Shown here piece after piece: positions 1 through 11,720 of a stretch of DNA of 64,000 nt (positions within the stretch are counted from its first letter, which is position 1; each line of letters opens with the position of its first letter). Both the position numbers and the translations under genes were made by a program. Below the pieces are notes generated by a model. That model did no database searches, was not told the DNA's origin, and worked only from the letters and a program-made list of their open reading frames with translations. This DNA comes from Maratus speciosus (lineage: Eukaryota > Arthropoda > Arachnida > Araneae > Salticidae), in assembly GCA_963932465.1 (NCBI GenBank), contig OZ010791.1, positions 619,759,800 to 619,823,799 of the forward strand, written 5' to 3'.

Positions 1-284
1 TTAACTTATTTGTTACAAAATGATATGCTTATAAGAAACTTAACTAACCTTATCTGCCGCTGGAAGATAAACACGAGCGATAAGTGATAAATTACATCTA
101 AATTTTTAATCTCTCATGAGCATCGCGGTTTGGAGCACACTTAAAAATTAATAATGCATGAAATGGCGTTACTCAAAATCCTTCGGAGATTAACACTGAT
201 TTATGGCATAAAAGTGATTAATGTGAAAATGAGCCTGTCATCGTGGAACATCGAGACAACTGTCGCTATTGAATAAACACATTT

Positions 285-1060
285 TTCTTGCCGCCATTTA
301 CATTATTTTGACGTGAATTAATCATTAAAAGATTCTTTGTTGCCTACGAAAAACATATCAAGTCTCGTAGTGAATCGAAATTTGCTGCAAATTATTTGAG
401 GATTAATTTCCACAACCGGTTGTGTAAGAAAACATGTTAATAAGCTTGTGAAGTACATTTGTGGCACATATTATGGAATTTATTTTGGCACCTTCAGCCA
501 ATGATGAATTCAGGGGTGGCCGAGAAGAAGAGAGACGAAGTATCAAGCCGTACACCAGAAAATTTCAGATTGTGCACTTATTAATGACGTAGAAATGTAA
601 ATTTCACCCGAACTGTGTAATTGAACCCTTGCACCTCCCCCCCCCCCCCAAACCGGACCTGTCAAAATACGCCTCGAGAAAAAATGCCCAAATTCAATTT
701 TGCCTTCAACAATTGAAAACGCCTTCTTTAACGTAGTATAAAGAGATGAAACACAAGGAGAGGCTTAAATGTTGGAGGGTATCAAATAGAAGCCATCCTT
801 AAATTAATAGTGTAAATAATAAATGCATTTTTTTCATTTGCATTATGTGGAAGTGCATTAATCATTAAAGGATATTTTGTTGCCACCGAAAATCATCAGG
901 TCTCCCGATGAATAGAGATTTACTTCAGATATTTCACTTTTAAATTTTCACTATTATTTTTTATTTAATATCCATAATTCGTTGTATATAAAAACATGTT
1001 AATATATTTGTAAAGCACATTTGTGGCGCACATAAAATAATTCATTTTAAAATCTTCAGT
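285..1060 (+). repeat. Imperfect direct duplication, spacing about 540 bp
   Basis: Two diverged copies share a series of matching blocks in the same order: 'attaatcattaaa', 'tttgttgcc', 'gaaaa.cat', then 'acatgttaata' and 'acatttgtggc'. The copies run at about 285-505 and 820-1060. The segment between them, with a C13 run at 637-649, is not duplicated. Origin unknown; either an old tandem duplication or two copies of one repeat. Confidence 0.6.
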
Positions 1061-1467
1061 ACAAAAAAAAAAAAGTAAAAGTAAAAAGATAACACCTCAT
1101 AAAATTTAATCTCCAAATTGTCACAGAGAAAACGAAAATAGCCTCCGACTGTGACTGATGCCTTCTTTCAATTTATTTTTTAAAAATAAGCTTAGAGGGT
1201 CAGTTATCATACTGAAATTGTACTAAACGAACATCCAATTTTGATAGTGTATTTGGACTTTTCCATACATTTTACTTTCAGATGCAAAACGGGAAGTTAT
1301 TTGGTAAAATAGCTTAAGAATTATGGAGGTTTAAAATTTGGAACTTGTCATGTTAAATTCATTTTTAATCGTTGCAAAACAGATGGCAATGTGGTAGTTT
1401 TTAAAGTATAACTCAAAAAGTACTTGCCGAAATGAGCGGCAATTTTGGATTCGCATATTTGACGTTT

Positions 1468-1790
1468 CTAGAAACCTTTCCTTGTTAAATTTTTTTTAAA
1501 AATACGTAACAATTCTGGATTTTTTATTTCGAAAATATATATACTTTGAAAATGACTTTCGAAGGGACTTGAAGCCTTTTCTTGTTAAAAAATTCTTTAA
1601 AATACGTTACAATTGTGATTTTTTTTCGAAAATTTCGAAAATATACATACTTTGAAAATGACTTTCGAAGGAACTAGAAACCTTTTCTCGTTATTTTTTT
1701 TTTTTAAATACGTTACAATTCCGATTTTTTTTCTCGAAAATATGCACACTTTGAAAATGACTTTCGAAGGGACTAGAAACTTACATGTTA
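1468..1790 (+). repeat. Tandem repeat, three units of about 100-105 bp
   Basis: Three consecutive units each contain 'tacgt.acaatt', a T-run, 'cgaaaatat' and then 'actttgaaaatgactttcga', followed by 'agggact.gaa.cc'. A partial fourth start is seen near 1772. The units are about 85-90 percent alike by eye. No coding content. Confidence 0.8.
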
Positions 1791-2029
1791 GTTACTTATA
1801 AAATGTAAATGCTTTCTAAGAGCCGTGTATAAAAAATTTGAAATTTAAAAAAGATGAAATGAGTGAAAAGCGTCCTAAAAATATACTAGATCTTTTAGAT
1901 GATAATAATAATAATAAAAAACGTGAAAATTAAAATGCATAAATTACTTTGACAATACTTTTACAAACTATTTTTGGTATTTAATTACAAACTTATTATT
2001 TAACTAAACTGATATCATAAGAGCTTTTT

Positions 2030-2170
2030 AATATTTTAAATCAAAGCAGCTGCAGACAAGAAAAGCTATGTCAAGTAATCAGCAACAGCAGAAAAAAAAC
2101 AGTATCGTTTAATTCGGCAGTTGTTCTCAATATCTTTAAACCTTATAAGTCAATTAGTGACTCGACATTT
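2030..2170 (+). repeat. Dispersed repeat, copy A
   Basis: Matches 6956-7090 in the same orientation with blocks 'atcaaagcagct', 'gcagaaaa', 'atcgtttaatt', 'gttctcaa' and 'gtcaat.ag.gactcga'. The two copies flank the fold-back element at 3919-6869 at unequal distances. Element class unknown. Confidence 0.65.
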
Positions 2171-2997
2171 AAGGAATAAGTATCATACATGCAAGTAATT
2201 ATAATGCACTTAAAAGATGCTAAATAATGCAAACACATTTTAAACCAAATTGATGCAAAAGAACCGGACAGTCAGAAAAAGTATAAATACACAAGCCATT
2301 AGCAACGTGAGAAACAAGATCAAGAACAACGCAAAACTTTAACTTGGAGACAGCTTGCAAATCTCCTTCATTTTTCCACTATAAACATGTTGTTTAACTG
2401 CACCAATTCGCTTATTAACTCTTTATATACTCACAGTACTTATAAGAACCATAAAAATAACTTGTTATAAAATTCATTTAATACATCGATTAGTAGTAAT
2501 ACAGTTTAAAATGAGTTATAGATACATTACTTTATCTTGTTCCAAAAGCATTATGGGTTACACAAAACAAAAATATTTTTAAAAGGATGATTTCTTTGAC
2601 TTTTCATCGTTTCGGTTTTCTTGGCGTTGGAAAGGGAGGAGGGGTAGTGGAATTTTTCAATTCGGAAATATTTCTATATTTCTTTTGTAAGAAGATTATA
2701 TTTATACATTTCTTAACTCGACAAAATACTAAGAAAAATATTTAAAATAAAAGATTTGAGTGGGGTTATAAATATTGCACAAAATCCCTATAAATTCAAA
2801 TTTAATGAATCCTTCTAAGTCCTCCAATCTTTCTAACATTTATTAAATGATTATGTAAATCTTCTAATGTAGTTTAAACAACTCACGAAAAATGATTTAG
2901 AAGATAAAATTTCCATGTATTCATAATTCAGTACATAAAGGGTTAAACTGATATTTTAATCGCAGTCTTTTAAACTGTATTTTTTCCAATAAGTTCC

Positions 2998-3920
2998 TTA
3001 AAACTTTAACACTTTCCAACACAGATGAAAAGTATTAATGGAATCGGCCTGCTGCCTGTCTGCTATCCATACTGTAACTCGTGTAAATATAGTCAGATCG
3101 CCACGAAATTTATATATGTTATTGGAGTTTACTATGGCATGTTCGGTGTTAAAAATGAAGTGTGTAGCATTTACAGAAACGCTCAAAAGAATTCAGTTTC
3201 ATTACGGTCTAGAGTGAAAAATCGTTTTGCAGAATATTTTAATCATATTACACTAATTTAAACATATTAAAATTTATACGTTTCACTCAGGTGTTGTACT
3301 AAACGGTGCTTGGTGTCTATCGTTCATTTACTGGGGTACATAAAAGGATTTGACTACAGTATTGCCCATTAACAATAATTTCTGAAAGTGCGTTTTCAGA
3401 TAAGGTACGCGTTTTAAAATTTAACTATATTTTTGCATACTTAGCGGTATAAAGTACGGGTGCTGCACAAAATGATCTCAAGTATAATTCCGTTTATTGA
3501 CGGAAATTTCCGAATGGGGATTTTCAACTGCGCTTAATTAAACTAACTTTTAGTATACTACGCAGTATACGTACAAAAATCTATAGACCCTATACAGGGC
3601 TGCACAAAAAAATTTCGATACTTTTTTCACTATTGATAGTAATAGCAGAAATTGAATTTGCAAATACGTTATGCATTTTCTAAATTGTTTATTTACACAC
3701 CACCTTTCACCTTAATAAACTGTAAAGTTTTGTTACAGTATTCTGAATGTGATGGAAAGTGTTTCATAATCTGTACTGGACGCATGATTTTTCGTTCTAG
3801 TTTAACATAGTAAACGTTGTTGTAATGACTGTAACTTTCACATTAGAATTGTTTATTTCTGTTTTAGTGAGTATGCTTTGTGCCAAAATCAATCTTTCCC
3901 TTGGGAAAAGGCAACGTACA
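2998..3920. repeat. Dispersed repeat family with internal 'ctgcacaaaa' units, copy A
   Basis: The stretch carries the phrase 'ctgcacaaaa' at about 3464 and 3600, roughly 135 bp apart. The second is preceded by 'cctatacaggg'. The reverse complement of 25240-26020 carries the same phrases ('atacagggctgcacaaaa', 'cctatacagtgctgc') about 146 bp apart, and both copies end with 'aaacactttccaaca' type sequence. No supported coding region; the short open frames here are chance. Copy A abuts the fold-back element at 3919. Confidence 0.55.
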
Positions 3921-4628
3921 GTCATGGAAAAAAAAAAGTAAATACCCCCTACTAACTCCTCAACAAATTATTCTAGAAGAAAGTTACTGATGCCGAACGA
4001 TTGGAAATAAAGTTTTCTTTTAAATGATGTATATAAAATTTGCTTAGGGGGCTTTTACATATTAAAACGAACCCAAACTTCACTTTTTTTTCAATGGCAA
4101 TACCCAAAATTGAGTGCTTCTAATGTGAAATTACATTTTCATATTTATATTAATATCTCCTGAAATTACACTCCTAATGGGCTAATTTTTGTGTAGCAAT
4201 AATGCTAAAATACCCAAACATAAATACGTTGAATTTGCAATTTTTATAATTTTATGATATGAATTGCAACCTATAATTTTTTTTGATGGATTTAGATTTA
4301 ATAAGTCCTGCTTTATGGAAATTCAAAATTTCACATTTTTCTTCCAAGTAGTTTTAAAATTACGCTTAAACTAGTCGTTGGGGGCCACCGTAATACTTAC
4401 CCATCATGGATATACATAATATAAAATATGAAAGTAAAACATGTGATATTTGCTAAGCATTGTACCATGTTACTTTTATTCATAATTCAATTTATTTGGA
4501 CTTCCTTAAATATAATTAATATAACCCCTTAAGCTAATATTACTTTTTGTTGCATTAAAATATTGCATTGTTGATTTTTTGTAAGCAAGTGAACACTATT
4601 GGTTTACAATGGAAGTCTATGGGAATTT

Positions 4629-4815
4629 GGCGAAATATTAGAGATACCGCCAATTTGGCGACTCAATTTGGCGATATACCGCCAAGTTGGCGACAAACTT
4701 GGCGGTATTTGACGACAGAACAGGGTCCCACCTATGGTAACACCCCTTATAAGTATGAAGATGCATTAAATGCTTGACATTTACGATACATCTAATCTTA
4801 TAATTTGGCGATAGT
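4629..4815. repeat. Cluster of TTGGCG/CGCCAA inverted motifs
   Basis: At least six 'ttggcg' and three 'cgccaa' hexamers occur in under 200 bp. They include the head-to-head arrangements 'accgccaatttggcga', 'accgccaagttggcga' and 'aacttggcggt'. The surroundings are AT-rich, so the clustering is not compositional. It lies inside the fold-back element at 3919-6869. It could be a short palindromic insertion, an eroded micro-satellite or binding sites; I cannot tell which. Confidence 0.55.
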
Positions 4816-5480
4816 TTTTGGGTCGGCGGGATAATCGAGTAGTACCGAACTACGTAAAAGAAACATCCTTATAACTCGAAAAATTATAATCCTATTAACT
4901 AACAGTTTACTGCGTCGGATTAAGCGTCTCATTTCCAATTAAAATATATCTTTGAATTGAAATTTGAATGAAATACAGGGTCATGAAAAATCGAAGAGTG
5001 TGAAAAATAGAATTACAAATATCTCGGCAACTAATTATCCGATCGAGTTCATTCATGATGCAAAAATTATGTTTTTTTATTGTCTATTATACTCACTCCT
5101 TCAAATAAACAATTTAGAAAATTTTTGTATACCTTTTATCAGAACGAATATTTCAAGAGTCCGAAAAAAAAATAGTTCCGGTTAATCGAGGTTACTGATA
5201 TTCAATAGGCTTCTTCCCATTATTACTCCGTAAGTACACACCGAATTTCAAGTCTATCTCAATTTGTTCGGGAGATAGAGCGATTACAGATACGCAGACA
5301 TACAGACAATTTTTTTTTCTAAAAATATGATTTTCGGAATCTCCAGAGTCTGAAACGTGTAAATCCGTCACAATTTTAGGAAGATTTCGTAAGAAATACT
5401 ACCTATTGCAGTCGTTACCATGGTGCGACTTTTGAAAAATTCCTTCATAACTTTTCATTATAGGACCCCAGGAACCCAAA

Positions 5481-5498
5481 CCCCCCCCCCCCCCCCCC
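5481..5498 (+). repeat. Poly-C tract (C18)
   Basis: One of several C or G runs of eleven or more in the window: 637-649, 5481-5498, 26464-26475, 27077-27089, 33532-33545, 36550-36560, 39711-39721, 52799-52815, 55839-55851, 61142-61154 and 63980-63991. Most lie within the mobile elements listed here. Confidence 0.9.
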
Positions 5499-6955
5499 AC
5501 CTAGAAAGTTTATATATGTATGTACTAAATTTTGTCCGCACGATAAAAGTCGCAATTATGCACGGATTGTCCTCAAACTCGCCAACAACTTTGATATGGC
5601 TAATATCTCGGCGGGGATTGAAAATGGGCGAAATCGACCCAAGAGGGTGGAAATTGGAAGTTTCAAAATTTTGAATACTGTCTTAACATGATTCTGATAA
5701 AACCAGCTCTTACACAATAATGGCAGGAAAAAATAAAAGTTTTTCGTTATTGCAGTTGCCAACAATTAAAAAAAAAGACAATAAAATTCTCACCACAACA
5801 ATTACTTTTCTATTGCAAAATTTTCACGTGTAAAATTAAATAGTTTGACAAATTGAAAACAAATTGAATATTACGTCATAAGTTTTCTAGAGCAGATTGC
5901 AGCATGAAAACTCAAAATAAAATAAATAGTTTGACGAATTAAAAAAATATGTATATTGCGTCATATTGGAAATATAATGGAACTCAGCAGGTGAATATGT
6001 AACACCATGTGAGTTTGAAGAAACGTATTAAAACTTGATAAAAACCCGACTATGGAAATATTAGCATATTTTAACACTTTAAGGTTCTCTGAATTTTTTG
6101 TCGCCATTTTTTTAAACGTATTCCATATACATGTGTGTGTGTATTCGTGTATATTATAATTTTCACAAAAAGTTTAGCTCCCTACAGCTCACTCTTTGTG
6201 ACGAAACTAAGTTTATCTCTAATCTTGATTTAAGTTTTGTTGGAGAATTTAGTACTTAACTTCGAAATCTACCTCCGCCTGTAGGCCCGAGCCGACAGGG
6301 ATTTTTTTTTTTCGATTTTTAAAACGATTACAAGACTTACCCTATACTACGTATGATGGGTAAGTAAAAATGGCAAAATGACGGTTTAAGGGGCCATCTA
6401 TGATAGAAGTGACTAGATATTTTGTAATTTCTTATGCTATCCTGTAATCTAGCAGTCTTCAATGACTGCATGAGTGGCGCTTAAGATGCCTTGATCAAGA
6501 AGGAGGCTCTCTCGGTCAACAATCTAGTACCAAACTTCAATTTGGATACAGCCCCTAAAATTCTCTCATTTTAAAACAATTTATCGGAAACGTACCGTAC
6601 GAATTGCATAAAAAATTGTTTTTAGGCTAATTGAAGAGTGTAGAGTTAATTTATGCTGTCAGAATTGTGTACTGTTATTGAGAAAAGACAAAGTTATGGT
6701 CCGTTTTAATATTTAGATGACCCCTTAAGCAAATTTTATATACATAATTAAAAGTAGACTGTCGATGTGATCGTGTACCACGATACCAATCGTGTGGTAT
6801 CAGTAACTTTCTTCTACGATAATTTTTTGCAGAGTTATTAAGGGTGTTTACTTTTTTTTTTCACGACTGTACTTATTAAATGGATTACCAAAAAATTTGG
6901 AACTTTTAGGCGAATTCCGTAACAAAGTTTGGGAACCGGTGTAATAAGTGGTTTC

Positions 6956-7090
6956 TAACACTTGTAATCAAAGCAGCTAGAGGCGAGAAAATATATAGCA
7001 GATAATGAGCAGCAGAAAAGAAAAATCGTTTAATTTCGCAGCTGTTCTCAACACCTTTCGATCTAGATAAAGTCAATGAGCGACTCGATT
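6956..7090 (+). repeat. Dispersed repeat, copy B
   Basis: Second copy of the repeat at 2030-2170, with the same block order ('atcaaagcagct', 'atcgtttaatt', 'gctgttctcaa', 'gactcga'). Class unknown. Confidence 0.65.
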
Positions 7091-8083
7091 GACCCCAGCA
7101 ACACTCCTGAAGAACAAGGAAGACGCAGTTTGGCCTGGACCTGGACCCACGTTCATGAGATCTTTTTCAGACCTTGACATCCCGTGACCTGACATCCAAG
7201 ACTACGATGATTAAAAAAAAAGTGAAAGAAATTCCTATACGCCCGTATTTAGTTATCTTACATGTCATCCTTGAAGGTGGAGGGGGAAAAAAAGCGAGGA
7301 ATGTCGTGCTAGCATTTCGTTCGCATGCAAATCAAAAGATGAAAATGATTAAGCACAATGGTAATACAGATTACTTCTTTAAAAATGTAATTAAATGAAA
7401 AATTGATTCATATTCATACTATTCAACACTTTTAAGTAGAAATAAGCTTGAAAATAAATTACATAAAGGCAACTGGCCAGAAACGTACAGTATGCAAAGG
7501 AGAGTGATGTCTCCGGAAGCCTTTGAAAAAATTTCTAAATATTTGAAGAATTTTAAAACATAAGTCTTAATATGTAATATCTACGATTATAGCGAAAATC
7601 CTAAGAAACGAATTCATTACAAAACTGTGAATTGATTACTGAATGATAGGTAAGGGAAGGACGGGCGAGGGCAACGTAGCCGTTTGAGTTTTTTTACGCT
7701 GTATACCGCCACGCAGGAACTGGGCGAAACAGTCGTCCGGATTTTGCGACTTTGAAGCGGAATGCTACATTTTCCTAGTTCTGAACTCGTTTTCTTGTTC
7801 TTTTTTTTTTTTTTTTTTTTTTGCATTTTTGATTTTAGGCAACTGACAATTTCTTGCTTATAGCTAAATAATATGTAGTGTTATAATTATTTGCTTTTAT
7901 GCTGTTTGATCAGCGTGAAATAACCTTTTAAATGATGTGTGTTTGAAAACGCTAAGTCATGTAGATGCTAGGCCACAGTTTATGTAATGGCATCATTCCG
8001 GGCAAAACGGCCACAAAGAGATCGGGCAAAAAATAGCCAGACGACTACTAAAAATTGCAATTTCATAATATACAAGTTTGTTG

Positions 8084-8116
<33 letters not shown>

Positions 8117-8488
8117 AAACTATAAATAATATTACTTTCTGTACTCGCCTAATTTTTTTTTTATAACTCGTCCATGATGGCAAAAGTGGAGATTCATTGC
8201 GATCGGAAAAATATCCTATGTTTGCACTAGTTGATCCGGACATCGCTCATCAGTGGCAGTAGTTTTTCCTCATTTCGGTAAAATTTTAAGGTATGTGTAT
8301 GCCTTCTGAACAAGTTTTGAATATTTGTAAATTGAGTTTAAACATGCTAATTATTATTAAAAATGTCATAAAAATGTGACACAAACATGCAGATAAGAAT
8401 TTACTTTAAAATTTTTTATTTAAAAAATAGTACAAAATTTACCGAAAAATTGCTATTTTCTAAAAGCAATTTAAAGTTATTAAATATA

Positions 8489-10881
8489 CAGTAAAACTCG
8501 TTTAAGAAGTTCCCGCTTAAGAAATTTTTCCGTTTAAGAAATTTATATTTTCGATTCCCATTTTTCTCTTGTTCTTACAACGTTAAAATAACTCGTTTAA
8601 GAAGTTTAGTTCGAAACTCTTTCCCGCTTAAAAGGTTTTATTTTCCCTTCCACTTTTACTTTCAAAGTGCGTTTATTTTGTCTTTTTGATTATTTTATTT
8701 TCTGTGCTGGAAATCTCTTTCTTTATATTCTTCGCTATTCAAAAAGATCAATGTTTAGGACTGATAGCAGTTGTGGTCACTTCTATTTCACCTTAAAATT
8801 TGTTTCATTTAAACTAGCATGTTTGATGGAAATGGAATGTGGATAGAGGATGGATCCCTCGTCACTGTAACAATAGTGACTGATAAAGAGAAATACCGAG
8901 GGGTGGTTCTTTCAGTTCAATAGTTACTTTCTGTTACAACAGATTCTCTCCCACCCTCTTCCACGAGTGAAATGTACCAAAGCTGCGTTTGGTTTATTCA
9001 TTTCGCAGTTTTTAAGTCAGTGCAAAGTGCATAACATTAAAGCTTTATTTAAGAAAATACACGAACAAAAAATTCTGTTTTTTTTTTCCCCCAAAACAAT
9101 GTCGGGCAAGGAAATTAAAAGAAAAGCCTCGTCAATTGAAGACAAAATGAAAGTTTTGAAAGAAGTTGATTGTAACGCAAAAATAACAAGAGTTGAAATT
9201 GCAAAGAAGTTGAACATACCTGTGCCTACTCTGAATAGAATTGTAGCAAAACGAGATCTCATTTTAAACTCTTCTGAAAAATATCGAAAAATTAAAAAGG
9301 TGAAAAGAGGAAAATATGAAGTTATGAAAAAAAAGCTATTGACTTGGTTCAAACAAGCCAGGTCCGCAAATATTCCTATAATCGGACTTATTCTTAGAGA
9401 GAAGGCTGAGGAAATCGCCAAAAAAATGGAGATTGAATTTACTCCTTCAAATGGATGGATTGATAGATAACGAAAAGAGCTGGATTGAGTTATAACTCTA
9501 CAAAAGGCGAGAGTAAAAGTGTCGATCCACAAGAAATCAAAGAGTGGAAGAAAATCTTACCAGATTTGATAACCGGCTATCATCCTAAAGACATTTTCAA
9601 TATGGATGAATGTGGACTTTTCTACAATCTTTTACCGGATAAAACATATGCATATAAAGGCGAAAAATGTCACGGAGGTAAAAGAAATAAGGAACAACTT
9701 ACAATTTTATTGGGTGCCAACATGGATGGTTCTGAGAAGTTGCCAATTTTAGTTGTTGGAAAATCGAAGAAACCCAGATGTTTTCAGAATATGAAATCGC
9801 TGCCTTGTAATTATGAAAACAACAAGACTGCGTGGATGACAATTACATTTTATGAAGCTTACTTGAAAAGATTGAATGATAAAATGAGGAGAGCTAAGAG
9901 GAACATCATCATTTTCGTAGACAACTGTGCTGCCCATTCCAAAAGACGCGAAAAACTTGAGCAACGTAAAAGTCCATTTTCTACCACCGAACTCAACTTC
10001 CGTTTTACAACCTATGGATCAGGGATTAATTAAAGCGTTTAAGCAGCATTATAGAAAACGACTAGTGAAATGAATGATTGAAAAACTTGACAATACGGGA
10101 GAGTTAAAAAAGTGAACGTTTTGGAATCAATTCATATTATTTTATCTGCATGGGAGTTAATAACCCCATTTGTGATTGTCAATTGCTTTCAAAAAGCGGG
10201 ATTCTTGGATGAAGAATCAAAAGAAGAATATGAATTTGATATTGAGGATGATTGGAAGACTCTTCAAAGAAAGATGGATTTCACTGCATTGTTTGAGGAG
10301 TATGTGTCGGTAGATGAAGTAGTATCATGTGAAATGCTTACAGTGGATGATATTTGTGAAATGACAGTAGACGAAGAAATGCGTGAAATAAAGGAAGAAG
10401 ATGTGGAAATTCCTAGTTTTTTGAAAGCTGTAAAAGGACTAGAAACCTTTCGGCGTTTTATCGAAAGTGTCGAAAATGTGCCTGAAGAAGTTTTCAAAAA
10501 CTTAAGACAATTAGACTTATCAATTAATGGTTGCCGAAAAAAAAAAAAACAGGAAAAAAAACTATAACAGATTTTTTTTGCAAAAACATATCAAATGAGT
10601 CAAAGAGAAATTTCTTGTCTTGGATTAAATAAAGAGTTTCTAAGGTAATTATGTATTTTTAATTTATTAGCTAATTTTTTAAGTGCGCAAACTAATTTGA
10701 ATTTCTTAAGATAACTCAATTTTATAGAAAGTACTCTTTGTATTATTGTACTAAGACAAAATAAACCCTCTCCTAAATATCAATACTTAAACTATTGATT
10801 TTTTCAAAAAATGCTAATTTTCCCGTTTAAGAAGTTTTCTCCTTCCATTCCCATGGGGAACTTCTTAAGCGAGTTTCACTA
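8489..10881 (+). mobile_element. Pogo/Tigger-like DNA transposon (2393 bp), near full length, inactivated
   Basis: Terminal inverted repeats begin 'cagtaaaactcgtttaagaa' on the left and, read on the other strand, 'tagtgaaactcgcttaagaa' on the right. The left end is preceded by TA (8487-8488); the right flank has CA, a one-base change from the expected TA. The motif 'gtttaagaa' or 'cttaagaa' recurs several times just inside both ends as subterminal repeats. The interior encodes a broken CENP-B/Tigger transposase. The element lies in a Duox intron, transposase on the opposite strand to Duox. Confidence 0.85.
9099..10567 (+). pseudogene. Tigger/pogo-type transposase pseudogene (DDE_1 superfamily)
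   Basis: The start is the ATG at 9099, after a CA-rich leader. The first part (to 9468) gives a CENP-B-type helix-turn-helix: 'RKASSIEDKMKVLKEVD', then 'VEIAKKLNIPVPTLNRIV', then a second DNA-binding segment ending 'SNGWIDR'. A stop codon and a one-base frame change follow at about 9467-9480. The catalytic part resumes at 9485 with 'IFNMDECGLFYNLLPDKT' (first Asp) and 'NIIIFVDNCAAHSK' (second Asp). Another frame change near 9965 moves the third-Asp region, seen as 'PPNSTSVLQPMDQG', to another frame at about 9985-10025. A stop near 10069 precedes the acidic C-terminal part (10112-10567), which ends in a lysine-rich tail. At least two stops and two frameshifts mean it is dead. The family match is clear from motif order. 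Confidence 0.88.
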
Positions 10882-11534
10882 CATTTTAAGAATTCCATAA
10901 TAAATATAATAATGTTATTCAGGAACTATTTTTATGAGTTTCCCGTTTCCATTTTCGCGGTTCACGGTCCGTGTAAAAATTAGTGAAAACAGGCCCTTGC
11001 CCATGCAAAAAAATCACTGAAATCGGACCAGACACAATTTCCACAGAAAAAGCCGATATAAAAAGACAACGCTGAAAATTCATGTAAAACGTTAACACTT
11101 CCTAAATTAAAACGGTTATAACTCAAACGTCTCAATAAATCAGCATACAAACAGTCTACTTCCTTTGAATATATATTTAAAACATAATTTTGAAAAATTT
11201 CTGGTAACTGAACTATTATTCATAATGACAATTTTTACAATATAATTTTACAAAATCACTTTTGAGAAAACTCATAAAACAACTTTCAACTTAGTTTTTT
11301 AAAGTTTGTAAGAAATTTAAATGTTTAAAAAGCTCGAAAATCGAAAGAAAAATATTGAAATTTTGTATTAACTTAAAATTGAGAGTTTGATCGAAATTGA
11401 CGTTTAAAAGGCATACAGATACCATAAATTAGTAACATAATCCCTTCTTCCAGGACACCCATTCATATGAATTTTTCTTTCAAAAGAATATGCCTTTTGA
11501 AATATGGCCTTTAAAGAATATGGCCTTTAATTAC

Positions 11535-11720
11535 CAGTGCGTAAGCCTCCCTGAAGAAGTGCTCGAGCCTCTTCTGGCGCTTCTCTTTGGTCTCGGCGTT
11601 GGCGAGCATGGCTTCGCGGCACATCTGGATGGTCTCCAGCGTCTTCTTGCGACCCGCCAGGAAAGTCTCCAACTTGTGGAGGAACTTCTTCCGGCCCTGC
11701 TGATTCTCGAATTGAAGAAC
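11535..11720 (-). CDS. Duox: Duox exon, cytosolic loop segment before the EF-hands
   Basis: On the minus strand the acceptor 'ctccag' precedes GTTCTTCAATTC at 11720 and the donor 'CTG|gtaatt' follows at 11535. Length 186 bp, phase 0 at both ends (62 codons). It reads 'VLQFENQQGRKKFLHKLETF' and ends 'KRQKRLEHFFREAYAL', the charged segment that leads into the EF-hand pair in arthropod dual oxidases. Exon joining to 14475-14680 is seamless. Third codon positions are mostly G or C, unlike the A/T-ending codons of the middle exons. No downstream exon was found in the remaining 11.5 kb. Confidence 0.9.

Larger units (their letters stand above)
3919..6869. mobile_element. Fold-back Tc1/mariner-type element (2951 bp) with long terminal inverted repeats
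   Basis: The left end, starting 'cagtcatgg' plus an A-run and 'gtaaataccccctactaac', is matched by the reverse complement of the right end, 'cagtcgtg' plus an A-run and 'gtaaacacccttaataac'. Both ends continue through 'tagaagaaagttactgat' and 'tatataaaatttgctta'. The ends are flanked by TA at 3917-3918 and 6870-6871, the target duplication of the Tc1/mariner/pogo superfamily. Strong arm similarity runs for about 190 bp; weaker similarity ('acttacccatcat' at about 4397 and its complement near 6355) suggests arms near 490 bp. No transposase frame remains. Inside are a C18 run (5481-5498), a cluster of 'ttggcg' motifs (4629-4815) and AT-rich filler. Confidence 0.75.
1..11534 (-). other. Duox intron, downstream side (no further exon found)
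   Basis: This is sequence 3' of the last visible Duox exon on the minus strand. The exon ends in a clean GT donor, so at least one more exon exists, but I found no EF-hand-type coding segment here and the intron probably runs off the window. It holds an imperfect duplication (285-1060), a roughly 100-bp tandem array (1468-1790), dispersed repeats at 2030-2170 and 6956-7090, a fold-back element (3919-6869) and a Tigger-like transposon (8489-10881). In 7100-7900 there is a slightly GC-richer stretch without recognisable coding content. 10882-11534 shows nothing beyond AT-rich sequence. Confidence 0.6.

Noticed and set aside
1..20. Match of the first 20 bases to 62912-62931
   Set aside because: Real but too short alone to annotate; mentioned as a finding about the hairpin family.
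7100..7760. GC-richer patches as possible EF-hand exon of Duox
   Set aside because: No EF-hand loop pattern (D.D.DG.I...E) on the minus strand in any frame that I could see.
8967..9098. Longer transposase start upstream of the ATG at 9099
   Set aside because: The upstream codons are a Phe-rich, non-conserved extension through a T-run; the usual 'MSGK.KRK' start fits at 9099.
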